This document shows positions 15,474 through 23,598 of a DNA stretch of 39,364 nt, in pieces. The stretch lies in assembly GCF_915070105.1 (NCBI RefSeq), contig NZ_CAJZFJ010000012.1, positions 1 through 39,364 of the forward strand, given 5' to 3'. Each line of letters opens with the position of its first letter. Positions within the stretch are counted from its first letter, which is position 1. The notes beneath the pieces were generated by a model that worked only from the letters and a program-made list of their open reading frames with translations, made no database searches and was not told the DNA's origin. Source of the DNA: an uncultured Porphyromonas sp. (lineage in GTDB: Bacteria; Bacteroidota; Bacteroidia; Bacteroidales; Porphyromonadaceae). Both the position numbers and the translations under genes were made by a program.

Positions 15474-18400
15474 TTAGAAGCCTATGTGTACCGTCGCCGT
15501 GATCTGGCGTGCTAGAGGGGCGGCGACACCACCCGAGCGGAAGAACTCTGGGTCTTGCCCGTAGAGCTTCTTATCCGCATAGAGGAGGGCGAGGTTCGTA
15601 GCCTGGAGCTTCAGCGAGGCGGTCTTGAGGAAGCCTAGACGCTTGACGAGGCTCGTCGGCAGGGTGTAGGTCAGAGAGATCTCCTTGAGTCGGACGAAGC
15701 TACCATCAGCCACTCGTGCGGTAGAGTAGTTGTAGGCGGCGTAGCCCCGAGAGAGGTTGGAGTAGCTTGCGTGGTCCTGTACCGAGGCTAGGACGGGGAT
15801 ATCCGTCTTCTGCTCATCGCCTGGGATCATCCAGCGGTTCTTGAACTCCTTGGGGGTCGCCCAGAGATCACTATAGCCCGAGGCAAAGGCGGGGTGTAGG
15901 CGTAGCTTGTTGCCACCAGAGTAGGTGAGGAAGATGTTGAGCTTAAAGTTCTTGTACGTGAAGATATTCCCAAAGCTCCCATTGAAGGTAGGCTCTGCTG
16001 AGCCCTCGTACTTGAGGAAGTCGAGGTCATCGATCTGCTGGAAGTTGATCTCCTTGTAGTTATGTCGATTGATTGTCTGCCCATTGATCCTAAAGGTCGG
16101 GAAGCCCTCATTATCTAGGCCCGTGTAGGGGATAGAGAATAGAGAGCGAACGGGATACCCCTGACGGGCGAAGCCGTTGCCAGAGAGGAAGCTAAACATG
16201 TGTCGCTTGGTCGTCAGCTGGGTCACTTCGTTGTGGTTCGACCCGAAGATGAAGTCTGAGGTCCAGCTGAAGTCCTTCGTCTGGATATTCTTCGTCGAGA
16301 TCGAGAATTCAAAGCCGTGGCTCTTCATCGTAGCCACGTTGCCGTAGCGTGAGCCCCCGATGGTGTAGGTCGTACCGATGAGGTCAAAGTTGTTACGCTT
16401 GTAGGCATCAGCCGTGATGTTCACCCTGTTATTGAAGAGTCCCATATCGATCCCGACGTTGAACTCATGCTTCTTCTCATAGGTCAGCCCAGAGTTCTCG
16501 TAGCCCGTGATCTCATTGGTATTCTCCGTGAGGTCGGCCGAGGGGCGCCAGACGGAGCCACTACGTACGACGACACGAGAGTTGGTGAGCCACTTCGGAG
16601 CCTCGGCCACCAGAGAGTAAGAGGCCTTGAGGGTCAGGTGTGAGAGGAGCTTCTGTCGGTCGAAGAAGCTCTCCTCGTGGGCATTCCAGGCACCAGAGAC
16701 GTTCCAGGTAGGGAGCCAGCGAGCCGAGCGGCTACGTCCGAGCATATTGGAGCCCTCGTAGCGGGTCGTCCCCGTGAGGGTATAGCGTCCCTTGTAGGAG
16801 TAGGTAGCAGTGAGGAAGTAGGCCAGTGTACGGTCGTAGGTACGAGAGAGGACGTAGTAGGGAGCATTCTTCTCCTTGAGCTGCTTGAAGAGGTGATAGT
16901 CCCAGAAGGCATTTAGCCCGCTATCGTACTGCATCCCATAGCCATCGAAGGCTCGGTAGAGACGATCCTGAGCATTCAGCTCCATCCCCAGATAGGCATT
17001 GATGATATGGTCGTGCTGGATCGTCGTATTGTAGTTGGCCGATAGACGTAGGTCGTAGCTGGACATCTTACGCTGGTTGGTGTCGTAGAAGCCCCCTACG
17101 GGCAGGATCGTCTGTGGCAGGGTATTGGGCTTGTCCTGATCTCGCCACAGGTACTTATTGTTATTGATCACCGTAGCATCCTGCATGGCACGGTAGGCCT
17201 GAGGGCGATTGGAGTACTCCGTGACGATGCTCTCCGTATCGGTATAGGTATCCTTGTAGGCACCGAGGAGAGCCAGGGTAAGCCCCTTGATGGGCTTCCA
17301 CTTGAGCTCGAGCTGGAGCTTGACGTCCTTGACCTCTAGGTCGATATAGTTGTTGTCAAGCTCATGCTTGATATTGAAGGGAGCATACTCACGCATGTAG
17401 TACTCATTGGGATCAAGCGTACGGCTCGTATTCAGAGCATAGGAGTAGGGGTTGATGTCGAAGCTACGAGAGACCGTCCCATTGACCGCATCGGCAGACT
17501 GCGAGAGGGTACCTGGAGCACGTTGGATACGTGAGGCAGCGTTGATCAGGGCAGAGACGGAGACCTTAGGGGAGAAGTTGTAGGTAGCGTTGAGGTTACC
17601 CGTGTAGCGTCGTACGTTGCTGGAGCGCATCCATCCTGGGTCAAGCATCGCCGAGAGGGAGATGTAGGTCTGGAGGTTCTTCGTCCCTCCGGAGAAGCTC
17701 AGGGAGTGGTTCTGCATGATCGCCGGGGAGAAGAGCTCCTGGAACCAGTCCGTGTTGCGGAGCTCACCCTTGCGCAGGTACTCGGCCTTGGCCTCTGGGG
17801 TATTAGCTAGGGCAAACTGTCCTGTGCGTGGGTTGTAGGTGTGCATCAGGTGATACATCTTACCATAGATCCCACTAGAGGCTGCATTATAGACGCTGGA
17901 GAAGTTCAGCCAACCCTTCTTCTCCATCTCGCTGTAGGCCTCCATCTGATCCTGCGAGTTCATGATGTTGAACTCTCGGTAGGAGGGGACGAAGCGAGAG
18001 GTAAACTCGCCCGTATAGGAGAAGGAGCTCGTACCGCTGCGACCCTTCTTGGTCGTGATGACGATCACACCTGCCATAGCCTTTGCCCCGTAGATAGAGG
18101 TAGCAGAGCCGTCCTTGAGGATCTGGAAGCTCTCGATGTCATCGGCATTGAGCCCTGCGATCGCAGAGCTAAGGAGGGTGGTAGCATCACCAGAACTTAG
18201 GTCATCGGCGCCGATATTGACTACGTCCTCCTGGATCACCCCATCGACGACCCATAGGGGCTTAGAGGATCCATAGATAGACGTAGCACCACGTACACGG
18301 ATCTTAGGAGCCGTACCGAAGGTACCTGAGAGGTTCTGCACGGAGACCCCAGCGGACTTTCCTTCCAGGCCTCGGCTGATATCAGCCATACCCGACATCT

Positions 18401-18833
18401 TGACCTGGTCGGCTTTGAGCTTGTCGCTCGCCCCGGTGAAGAGGCGCTTATCGGTGGAGACCATCCCGGTGATGACGACATTGTCGATCATCTTGGCATC
18501 GGGCTCCATGCGGATGGTCATCCCATCCTTAGCGGTGACACGGGCCTCCTTATATCCGACATAGCGGATCAGGAGCTGTGTCTTACCAGCGGGGAGCTTG
18601 AGCGTGAAGTCTCCCTTAGCACTAGTCGTGGTACCCTGCTTGGTACCTACGACGAGGACGGAGGCCATGGGCAGGCCCTCACCTTCCTCATCGAGTACTT
18701 TTCCTCGGATCGTCTGTCCTGCACCTTGAGCGAGGAGCTCACCCGAGGAGGCGAGGAGTAGGCCTACGAGGAGTAGACCTATCCTAGTGCAGTACTTACC
18801 CAATCGAAGTAGTCTTAGATTGTTCATAAGCAT
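15474..18833 (-). CDS. SusC/RagA family TonB-linked outer-membrane channel
   Basis: This is a TonB-dependent transporter of 1119 residues that imports the ligand bound by SusD. A signal peptide ends near LLAQ (residue 36). It is followed by a carboxypeptidase-regulatory-like domain (TIRGKVLDEEGEGLPMASVLV to about residue 120), the plug domain with RGATSIYGSSKPLWVVDGVI and GSATSIYGAKAMAGVIVITTKKG, and then the beta-barrel, ending in the aromatic residue Phe (ATVHIGF). There is no N-terminal STN domain, so anti-sigma signalling is not expected. The start may be the ATG at 18833 or two codons later. A strong promoter on the minus strand lies near 19124-19155, leaving a leader of about 280 bases. 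It heads the five-gene operon ending at 10347. Confidence 0.96.
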   Translation of the reverse strand: MLMNNLRLLRLGKYCTRIGLLLVGLLLASSGELLAQGAGQTIRGKVLDEEGEGLPMASVLVVGTKQGTTTSAKGDFTLKLPAGKTQLLIRYVGYKEARVTAKDGMTIRMEPDAKMIDNVVITGMVSTDKRLFTGASDKLKADQVKMSGMADISRGLEGKSAGVSVQNLSGTFGTAPKIRVRGATSIYGSSKPLWVVDGVIQEDVVNIGADDLSSGDATTLLSSAIAGLNADDIESFQILKDGSATSIYGAKAMAGVIVITTKKGRSGTSSFSYTGEFTSRFVPSYREFNIMNSQDQMEAYSEMEKKGWLNFSSVYNAASSGIYGKMYHLMHTYNPRTGQFALANTPEAKAEYLRKGELRNTDWFQELFSPAIMQNHSLSFSGGTKNLQTYISLSAMLDPGWMRSSNVRRYTGNLNATYNFSPKVSVSALINAASRIQRAPGTLSQSADAVNGTVSRSFDINPYSYALNTSRTLDPNEYYMREYAPFNIKHELDNNYIDLEVKDVKLQLELKWKPIKGLTLALLGAYKDTYTDTESIVTEYSNRPQAYRAMQDATVINNNKYLWRDQDKPNTLPQTILPVGGFYDTNQRKMSSYDLRLSANYNTTIQHDHIINAYLGMELNAQDRLYRAFDGYGMQYDSGLNAFWDYHLFKQLKEKNAPYYVLSRTYDRTLAYFLTATYSYKGRYTLTGTTRYEGSNMLGRSRSARWLPTWNVSGAWNAHEESFFDRQKLLSHLTLKASYSLVAEAPKWLTNSRVVVRSGSVWRPSADLTENTNEITGYENSGLTYEKKHEFNVGIDMGLFNNRVNITADAYKRNNFDLIGTTYTIGGSRYGNVATMKSHGFEFSISTKNIQTKDFSWTSDFIFGSNHNEVTQLTTKRHMFSFLSGNGFARQGYPVRSLFSIPYTGLDNEGFPTFRINGQTINRHNYKEINFQQIDDLDFLKYEGSAEPTFNGSFGNIFTYKNFKLNIFLTYSGGNKLRLHPAFASGYSDLWATPKEFKNRWMIPGDEQKTDIPVLASVQDHASYSNLSRGYAAYNYSTARVADGSFVRLKEISLTYTLPTSLVKRLGFLKTASLKLQATNLALLYADKKLYGQDPEFFRSGGVAAPLARQITATVHIGF

Positions 18834-19123
18834 GTAGTTAATTGTATGTGTGAAGTTATGTGTGCTTATCGCTGATCCATGGTGCGAGTGTATCAGGATC
18901 GGGTGTGGAGGAGATCACCTCACCCTGTGTCGGGGTAAGGCATGTATGTCCACACGGCGGCAGTGATACAGTTGTTTGTATTGTCCTGCATCGTTGTAGT
19001 AGTATAGTTAGTAGTATCCCAGGGCTCTTTTGGGAGCATTCGACTGCTCAATACACCTGCCTTGTTTCCCTCCGATACAGGAGGGGTATAGCTCGGAGCA
19101 CCTTTCCTTAGAGCTTTCCACAG
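18834..19123 (-). other. Long untranslated leader of the susC operon
   Basis: About 285 bases separate the predicted transcription start from the susC start codon. No credible gene lies here. Small hairpins are visible, such as GAGCA/TGCTC near 19033-19048. No known riboswitch class is recognised. A leader of this length could carry a regulatory RNA target, but nothing decisive is seen. Confidence 0.4.
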
Positions 19124-19155
19124 CAAATTTATTTATTCTACTACGGAGAAACAAA
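19124..19155 (-). promoter_or_regulatory. Promoter of the minus-strand SusCD operon
   Basis: On the minus strand, TTTG (19152-19155) is followed after 20 bases by TAAATTTG (19124-19131), an excellent match to the Bacteroidota TTTG / TAnnTTTG promoter with near-ideal spacing. Transcription would start near 19117, giving an untranslated leader of about 284 bases before susC at 18833. Confidence 0.7.
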
Positions 19156-19196
19156 TATCTCACGAATATTTCTCCTGCCTCCCCCCAAGAGCTGAT

Positions 19197-19396
19197 GTAT
19201 GCAATCACTAGAGGGCAAGGGCTAGATAAGCGAGATGCATACACCGAAGACAGAAACACCTGAACCCTAGACACATATTTATCAGGCATATAGCTACTAC
19301 TTAGGAGGGAAAAGTATACACGTGGGTATACAATAGTGTACACACGTGTACACTGATGTATACACGTGTGTACACTACATCGCTCTAAGTATCTCC
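19197..19396 (+). repeat. Complete copy C of the 197-bp palindrome-array element
   Basis: A 117-bp leader is followed by three 18-bp palindromes at 19314-19331, 19336-19353 and 19358-19375, with spacers AATA and TGAT and an exact 22-bp period. The tail TACATCGCTCTAAGTAT matches copy B (TACCTCGCTCTAAGTAT). The orientation is the same as copy B, so the two copies bracket the minus-strand SusCD operon as direct repeats. It lies just upstream of that operon's promoter. The leader is more diverged than in copies A and D. Confidence 0.92.
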
Positions 19397-19759
19397 CCGG
19401 AAGGGCTCTCGTAGGCTGCTCTCCCGGGGCTAACACCTAGGTGCACCAGAGAGACTCCTAAGGCACCCTAGGTCATGGAATAATACCCCCGAAGGAGCGC
19501 AAGAGTGGAGTATCCCCTGTGACGAGGGCAGACATGCCGAGTCCCCTCCTAGGACGCATACCGAGTCCCACAGCTCCACCCTCGGGATGCTCACCACATG
19601 CCCACTGATAGCTATGTATCCCTTCCCCTCATAGCCATATATAAAATGGAGTGTAGCGATACCCCGACTGACGCTATTCCTATAAGTACATGCACAGCTC
19701 CTCCAGGACAGCTATCCATGCGTCTCGGAGACGGAAAGAGGCAGAAAAAGGGGAGGGAT
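19397..19759. other. Intergenic stretch with CATRCCGAGTCC motifs, no gene recognised
   Basis: Two copies of CATRCCGAGTCC lie at 19533-19544 and 19557-19568, 24 bases apart, and GGAGCGCAAGAG lies near 19494-19505. Both sequences recur in the palindromic repeat regions near the window start or at 35132-35242. This suggests a degraded copy of the same modular repeat. Small open frames on both strands here have no support. Confidence 0.5.
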
Positions 19760-19789
19760 TTTGTGTGGAAGAAAAATAAGTTATCTTTG
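19760..19789 (+). promoter_or_regulatory. Promoter upstream of the small membrane protein gene and ridA
   Basis: TTTG (19760-19763) and TATCTTTG (19782-19789) are separated by 18 bases, a very good match to the Bacteroidota promoter. Transcription would start near 19796, about 130 bases before the small membrane protein start. Confidence 0.7.
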
Positions 19790-19926
19790 TGGTAATCCTT
19801 AACTGCACTTCTAGAGAGGGGTCCTAGGAGGGAGGTGATGGAGAATTGGTACATTACACACCCTAACAACTAGCGTATAGTGTCCTCATCGGGAGATGCG
19901 CTGGTCACACAATTCGTCTGTTCATT

Positions 19927-20217
19927 ATGGCTTACAAGGCAAGTATTGTGCGCAGAGCCGTTTGCTTGCTTACTGCGCTCTTTATAGCTCTACTCTCCAT
20001 GAGCGTAGAGCTGACGATACACCTCTTAATGGGGCGAAAGGACTATATAGTACATGGACTCGCTATCCTAGTCCTGATAGTGCTCTCGGCACTTATCTCT
20101 TACTTATCTTGTCAGATCTATGGTATATCCAACCGCGCCGTTATGCCTTGGGTAGCCCTCTACACCACGATCATTACGCTGGCTATGCACTTTGCCCTGA
20201 GTAGCCTATCTTTGTAA
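19927..20217 (+). CDS. Small three-helix membrane protein of unknown function
   Basis: This is a 96-residue hypothetical protein. I do not recognise a family. Three hydrophobic segments are visible, at about residues 10-34, 43-63 and 72-92, separated by short charged or polar loops (one contains GRKDY). The N-terminus is basic (MAYKASIVRR), suggesting a cytoplasmic N-terminus. Support for the gene comes from the strong promoter about 140 bases upstream, the clear membrane pattern and its placement 23 bases before ridA. The overlapping 102-residue frame at 19896-20204 lacks any such pattern. It is probably an inner-membrane protein. Co-transcription with ridA is possible, although ridA also seems to have its own -7 element inside the end of this gene. 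Confidence 0.65.
   Translation: MAYKASIVRRAVCLLTALFIALLSMSVELTIHLLMGRKDYIVHGLAILVLIVLSALISYLSCQIYGISNRAVMPWVALYTTIITLAMHFALSSLSL
20207..20214 (+). promoter_or_regulatory. -7 element upstream of ridA
   Basis: TATCTTTG is an exact TAnnTTTG match 26 bases before the ridA start, lying inside the last codons of the preceding gene. The only TTTG upstream (20191-20194) is closer than usual, so support is partial. Confidence 0.45.
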
Positions 20218-20240
20218 TCATCTTAATACAACAAACTACA

Positions 20241-20618
20241 ATGAAACAGATCATCTCTACCCCCAACGCTCCAGCAGCCATCGGCCCCTACAGCCAGGCG
20301 ATCCTCGTCGGTGACACCCTCTATGCCTCTGGGCAGCTCGGTATAGACCCTGCTACGGGCGACTTCCTCGAGGGCGTGACTGCGCAGACAGAGCAGTCCT
20401 TCCGCAACATCCACGCGATCCTAGAGGCCGCTGGTCTCAGCATCGACGATGTGGTCAAGACGACTTGCTTCCTAGCTGACATGGGAGACTTTGCAGCTAT
20501 GAATGCCGTCTACGAGCGTCAGTTCACAGGATCTTATCCTGCACGCTCTGCCGTAGCCGTCAAGACCCTTCCTAAGGGCGGGCTGGTAGAGATCGAGATC
20601 ATCGCCATCAAGGGCTAG
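20241..20618 (+). CDS. ridA: RidA family enamine/imine deaminase
   Basis: This is a cytoplasmic RidA (YjgF/YER057c/UK114) protein of 125 residues, the standard length. These trimeric enzymes hydrolyse reactive enamines and imines formed by PLP enzymes such as threonine dehydratase, protecting other PLP enzymes from damage. Family signatures present: APAAIGPYSQAI near the N-terminus, LYASGQLGIDPATG, and the catalytic-arginine motif YPARSAV (Arg102) with VEIEIIAI at the C-terminus supplying the conserved acidic residue. The protein begins MKQIISTPNAP, the usual start, so the ATG at 20241 is secure. There is no amino-acid biosynthesis gene beside it. Confidence 0.96.
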   Translation: MKQIISTPNAPAAIGPYSQAILVGDTLYASGQLGIDPATGDFLEGVTAQTEQSFRNIHAILEAAGLSIDDVVKTTCFLADMGDFAAMNAVYERQFTGSYPARSAVAVKTLPKGGLVEIEIIAIKG

Positions 20619-20702
20619 CCGTACAGCCTCCGATAGGGGGCAGATAGGAGCGAGGACTATGGATACCTAGACACAGAGATAGGGACATTCATAGTATTTT
20701 AC

Positions 20703-20710
20703 TACCTTTG
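20703..20710 (+). promoter_or_regulatory. -7 promoter element upstream of the cobalamin riboswitch
   Basis: TACCTTTG matches TAnnTTTG exactly and lies about 20 bases before the first riboswitch helix. A clear -33 element was not found. Confidence 0.5.
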
Positions 20711-20727
20711 CTCCCGAGCGTTGTGCC

Positions 20728-20935
20728 CAGCGCCTCCAGAATAGAATCTGTGTGTATCTGGAGGTGAGGGCTTAAAAGGGAACCGAGTGCGAGTCTCGGA
20801 CAGTCCCGCTGCTGTGAGCATATCATACTGCTACCACGATGAGCTGAGACGATCAGCCACCACTGAGGGTTCTGTGTCCTTGGGAAGGTGATGCGACGGT
20901 AGACAAGGTATGCGAGTCAGAAGACCTGCAATGCT
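20728..20935 (+). ncRNA. Cobalamin (adenosylcobalamin) riboswitch
   Basis: Conserved core segments of the cobalamin riboswitch appear in order: a stem CCTCCAGA/TCTGGAGG, TTAAAAGGGAA at about 20772-20782, the AGTCCCGCTGCTGT segment near 20802-20815, the B12-box-like AGCCACCACTG at 20855-20865, TTGGGAAGGTGATGCG near 20880-20895, and GCGAGTCAGAAGACCTGC near 20912-20929. These are the usual landmarks of the class. The riboswitch binds a cobalamin and normally represses B12 uptake or B12-independent enzyme genes. No such gene follows here: a 36-codon ORF and then a strong hairpin terminator come next, and the GH20 gene beyond has its own promoter. Confidence 0.93.
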
Positions 20936-20942
20936 CTTCTAA

Positions 20943-21053
20943 ATGCTTCGAGGAAAGCTACAAGTGTGGGTACCCCGCACTTGGAATTCATTCCCCAAAG
21001 AGGAGTCCGCTCTTTTAAATCAAGAGGATCTTCGGCTTGCCGTAGTAATTTAG
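20943..21053 (+). CDS. Possible 36-residue leader ORF directly after the riboswitch
   Basis: An ATG 13 bases after the riboswitch core opens a 36-codon frame ending in TAG at 21053. The product starts MLRGKLQVWVPRTW and ends LRLAVVI. I do not recognise it. It lies inside a unit bounded by the riboswitch promoter and a terminator, so it is the only candidate protein product of that transcript. No ribosome-binding sequence is clear. A hairpin with arms CAAGTGTGGG/CCCGCACTTG lies within it, so the segment could equally be a regulatory RNA structure. Treat as a candidate only. Confidence 0.3.
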   Translation: MLRGKLQVWVPRTWNSFPKEESALLNQEDLRLAVVI

Positions 21054-21060
21054 TGGATAT

Positions 21061-21130
21061 GCCTCAGGTAGCGTCCAGATGATAGGGGGAACACCTCTAC
21101 TGTCAGGACGACTTACCTGAGGCTTATTCG
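21061..21130 (+). terminator. Terminator of the riboswitch transcript
   Basis: GCCTCAGGTA (21061-21070) pairs with TACCTGAGGC (21114-21123). The stem is extended internally by GTCC/GGAC (21073-21076 with 21106-21109). The tail is TTATTCGTT. It separates the riboswitch from the GH20 promoter at 21152. Confidence 0.7.
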
Positions 21131-21151
21131 TTAGAGTCGTCCCCTTTGGGT

Positions 21152-21159
21152 TATCTTTG
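21152..21159 (+). promoter_or_regulatory. -7 promoter element upstream of the GH20 gene
   Basis: TATCTTTG is an exact TAnnTTTG match. It lies 45 bases before the GH20 ATG at 21204 and after the riboswitch terminator, so the GH20 gene is probably transcribed independently of the riboswitch. Confidence 0.6.
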
Positions 21160-21203
21160 TCCTAGAGACATCAGTATATACATATAATATAGACGTGACA
21201 CTT

Positions 21204-23456
21204 ATGAAGCTACTACGTGTGCTCCGGCACACGACCCTAGCCCTCCCCCTACTGCTGGGGCTCTCGAGTGAGAGCTCATACGCAGCCCCGACAGATAGTC
21301 TTCGTCTCATTCCCCGCCCAGCCTCTGTCGTACGGGCAGAGGGGAGCTACACCCTCCCCAAGACCCTCGTCGTGAGACGTAATGCCCCCGAGTCCCTGCG
21401 CAGAGGGCTGGCACAACTGACAGGTCGTAGGGTCATGGTGAGCTCACAGGGTAGTAGACGACTACGCACCCTCATCGATCGGCGGATCGCTGGACATGAG
21501 GGCTACCGCCTAGAGATCAGCTCGGATGGGATCACCCTCTCTGGACGAGATCAGACGGGGCTACAGCAGGGTGTACAGACCCTACTACAGCTGGTAGAGC
21601 AGTATGGTGATCGCCTACCCCAGCTGACGATCACCGACTCTGCACGCTTCGCCTACCGAGGGGTGATGCTGGACGTCTCCCGACACTTCATGCGCAGCGA
21701 TATGATCCTACGTCTACTCGACGAGATGGCTCGCTACAAGCTCAACCGCTTCCACTGGCATCTGGTCGATGGAGGAGGCTGGCGCTTCCCCAGCACGAAG
21801 TACCCCCTACTGACCAAGAAGGCAGCCTACCGCATGACCAACGACTGGGACTCCTTCTGGCAGAAGGATCGCAAGTTCGTAGACGAGGGCACACCCGGTG
21901 CCTATGGTGGCTACTACACTCGGGCGGAGATCCGCCAGGTGGTAGAGCACGCCACACGACTGGGCATCACGGTGATCCCCGAGATCGAGATGCCCGGGCA
22001 TAGCAATGAGCTCTTCGCAGCGTACCCCGAGCTGAGTTGCAAGGGGCGCTGGGACTTCGAGAGCTCAGATATGTGTATCGGCAAGGAGCAGACCTTCCGC
22101 TTCGTAGAGGATATCCTCAGTGAGGTGATGGAGCTCTTCCCCTCTCGCTACATCCACATCGGAGGCGATGAGGCAGCGATGAACCACTGGGGGAAGTGCC
22201 CCGACTGCCGCCGACGTATGGAGCAGGAGGGGCTCAAGGATGAGCATGAGCTACAGAGCTACATGATCCGCCGTGTCGAGAAGTACCTCAATAGCAAGGG
22301 ACGCAAGCTCATCGGCTGGGATGAGATCCTGATGGGTGGACTAGCCCCCGATGCCACAGTCATGAGCTGGCGAGGAGAGGAGGGTGGCATAGCAGCTGCC
22401 CAGGCAGGGCATGATGTCATCATGACACCCGGAAGCCACGTCTACCTAGACTTCTACCAGAGGGAGTCTGACGGCGAACCTCGTGCTAACGGAGGCTTCA
22501 CCACACTGGAGAAGGTCTATTCGTACAACCCTACCCCTGCTGTACTCAAGGAGAGCGAACAGAAGCACATCCTCGGGGCGCAGGCGAACCTCTGGACCGA
22601 GTACGTACTGGATGAGCGACATGCCGAGTACATGCTCTTCCCCCGCATCCTCGCTCTGGCAGAGCTTACCTGGAGTCCCCAGAGCGTGAGGAGCTACCCA
22701 GACTTCCTCGCCCGTGTCAATCACCACCTTCCCCGCCTACAGCAGCGAGGGATCAATGCCTATCCCCTACGCCGTATCGCAGTAGATATGCAGGTGGATA
22801 GCCTAAAGCGACAGATCACCCTGAGCCTCTCTGCCGAGCGTCCCGATGCCGAGATCCACTATACGATAGACGGCACTGAGCCTACCCCAGCCTCTCCCCG
22901 CTATGAGGGTCGTCCGATCATCTGCACCGACTCCGTACTGCTGGTAGCTAAGCTCTTCCAGGAGGGCAATCCCCTTGACCTCCCCAGCATCCACTACCGA
23001 GCAGACTACCACAAGGGGATCGGCAAGAAGATCACCTACAACGAGCACAGCTGGAACTCCAAGTACCCAGCAGGCGGCGAGCGTGCCCTACTCAATGGTG
23101 TACGTGGCACCCCCACCTACCTAGACGGCAAGTGGCAGGGACTCACGAAGCCCCTAGATGTAACGATCGACCTCGGAGAGGTAACAGAGCTACGGCATAT
23201 CTTCGCACGCTTCATGCAGGAGCGCATTCAGTGGGTATATATGCCCGGTGAAGTAGAGATTCTACTGAGCGAGGACGGAGTGAACTACCGCAGTGTGGGT
23301 AAGCGTACCACCCAGACAAGCGAAGAGGAGTACAAGCCCGTCTTCGAGACCTTTAGCTTCCCGATGAGGGAGCGAGCACGCTACGTCCGCCTACGAGCAG
23401 CGAACAACCGCTCTGCAGGACACTTCATCTTCACCGACGAGATCGTGATCTGGTAG
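21204..23456 (+). CDS. GH20 beta-N-acetylhexosaminidase
   Basis: This is a family 20 glycoside hydrolase that removes terminal beta-linked GlcNAc or GalNAc from glycans by substrate-assisted catalysis. From the ATG at 21204 the protein has 750 residues; an in-frame GTG at 21195 is less likely because it adds only three residues before the signal peptide (MKLLRVLRHTT...SSYA). An N-terminal GH20b-type domain spans about 35-145. The TIM barrel starts at FAYRGVMLDVSRHF, with NRFHWHLVDGGGWR, IPEIEMPGHS and the catalytic HIGGDEA (Asp322-Glu323). A C-terminal chitobiase-like beta domain follows (EIHYTIDGTEPTPASPRY), then a discoidin-like domain (VTIDLGEVTELRHI to the end). The protein is exported by a signal peptide without a lipobox. 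It fits with GH92 in degradation of host N-glycans or mucin. Confidence 0.95.
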   Translation: MKLLRVLRHTTLALPLLLGLSSESSYAAPTDSLRLIPRPASVVRAEGSYTLPKTLVVRRNAPESLRRGLAQLTGRRVMVSSQGSRRLRTLIDRRIAGHEGYRLEISSDGITLSGRDQTGLQQGVQTLLQLVEQYGDRLPQLTITDSARFAYRGVMLDVSRHFMRSDMILRLLDEMARYKLNRFHWHLVDGGGWRFPSTKYPLLTKKAAYRMTNDWDSFWQKDRKFVDEGTPGAYGGYYTRAEIRQVVEHATRLGITVIPEIEMPGHSNELFAAYPELSCKGRWDFESSDMCIGKEQTFRFVEDILSEVMELFPSRYIHIGGDEAAMNHWGKCPDCRRRMEQEGLKDEHELQSYMIRRVEKYLNSKGRKLIGWDEILMGGLAPDATVMSWRGEEGGIAAAQAGHDVIMTPGSHVYLDFYQRESDGEPRANGGFTTLEKVYSYNPTPAVLKESEQKHILGAQANLWTEYVLDERHAEYMLFPRILALAELTWSPQSVRSYPDFLARVNHHLPRLQQRGINAYPLRRIAVDMQVDSLKRQITLSLSAERPDAEIHYTIDGTEPTPASPRYEGRPIICTDSVLLVAKLFQEGNPLDLPSIHYRADYHKGIGKKITYNEHSWNSKYPAGGERALLNGVRGTPTYLDGKWQGLTKPLDVTIDLGEVTELRHIFARFMQERIQWVYMPGEVEILLSEDGVNYRSVGKRTTQTSEEEYKPVFETFSFPMRERARYVRLRAANNRSAGHFIFTDEIVIW

Positions 23457-23486
23457 CTCTAGCCCCTAAGCATAGAGCACATATCT

Positions 23487-23535
23487 GTAGAGCTGGCTAC
23501 CTAGGGTGATGAGCCCTCTGGGGGGCCAGCTCTAC
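23487..23535 (+). terminator. Hairpin after the GH20 gene
   Basis: GTAGAGCTGGC (23487-23497) pairs perfectly with GCCAGCTCTAC (23525-23535). There is no T-run after it, so termination is plausible but not proven. It lies between the GH20 stop and the radA promoter. Confidence 0.45.
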
Positions 23536-23570
23536 GGCTCAAGAGAGATAGGGGTACCACATACTCTAGC

Positions 23571-23578
23571 TACCTTTG
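23571..23578 (+). promoter_or_regulatory. -7 promoter element of radA
   Basis: TACCTTTG is an exact TAnnTTTG match 21 bases before the ATG at 23599. It lies inside the upstream open frame that begins at 23506, which argues against that earlier start. Confidence 0.55.
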
Positions 23579-23598
23579 TAGGAAAGAACAAGTATTTC

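Noticed and set aside
23506..23598. Upstream start for radA
   Set aside because: It would add 31 non-family residues and include the TACCTTTG promoter element; MAKKKTIYHCSECG at 23599 is the canonical N-terminus.
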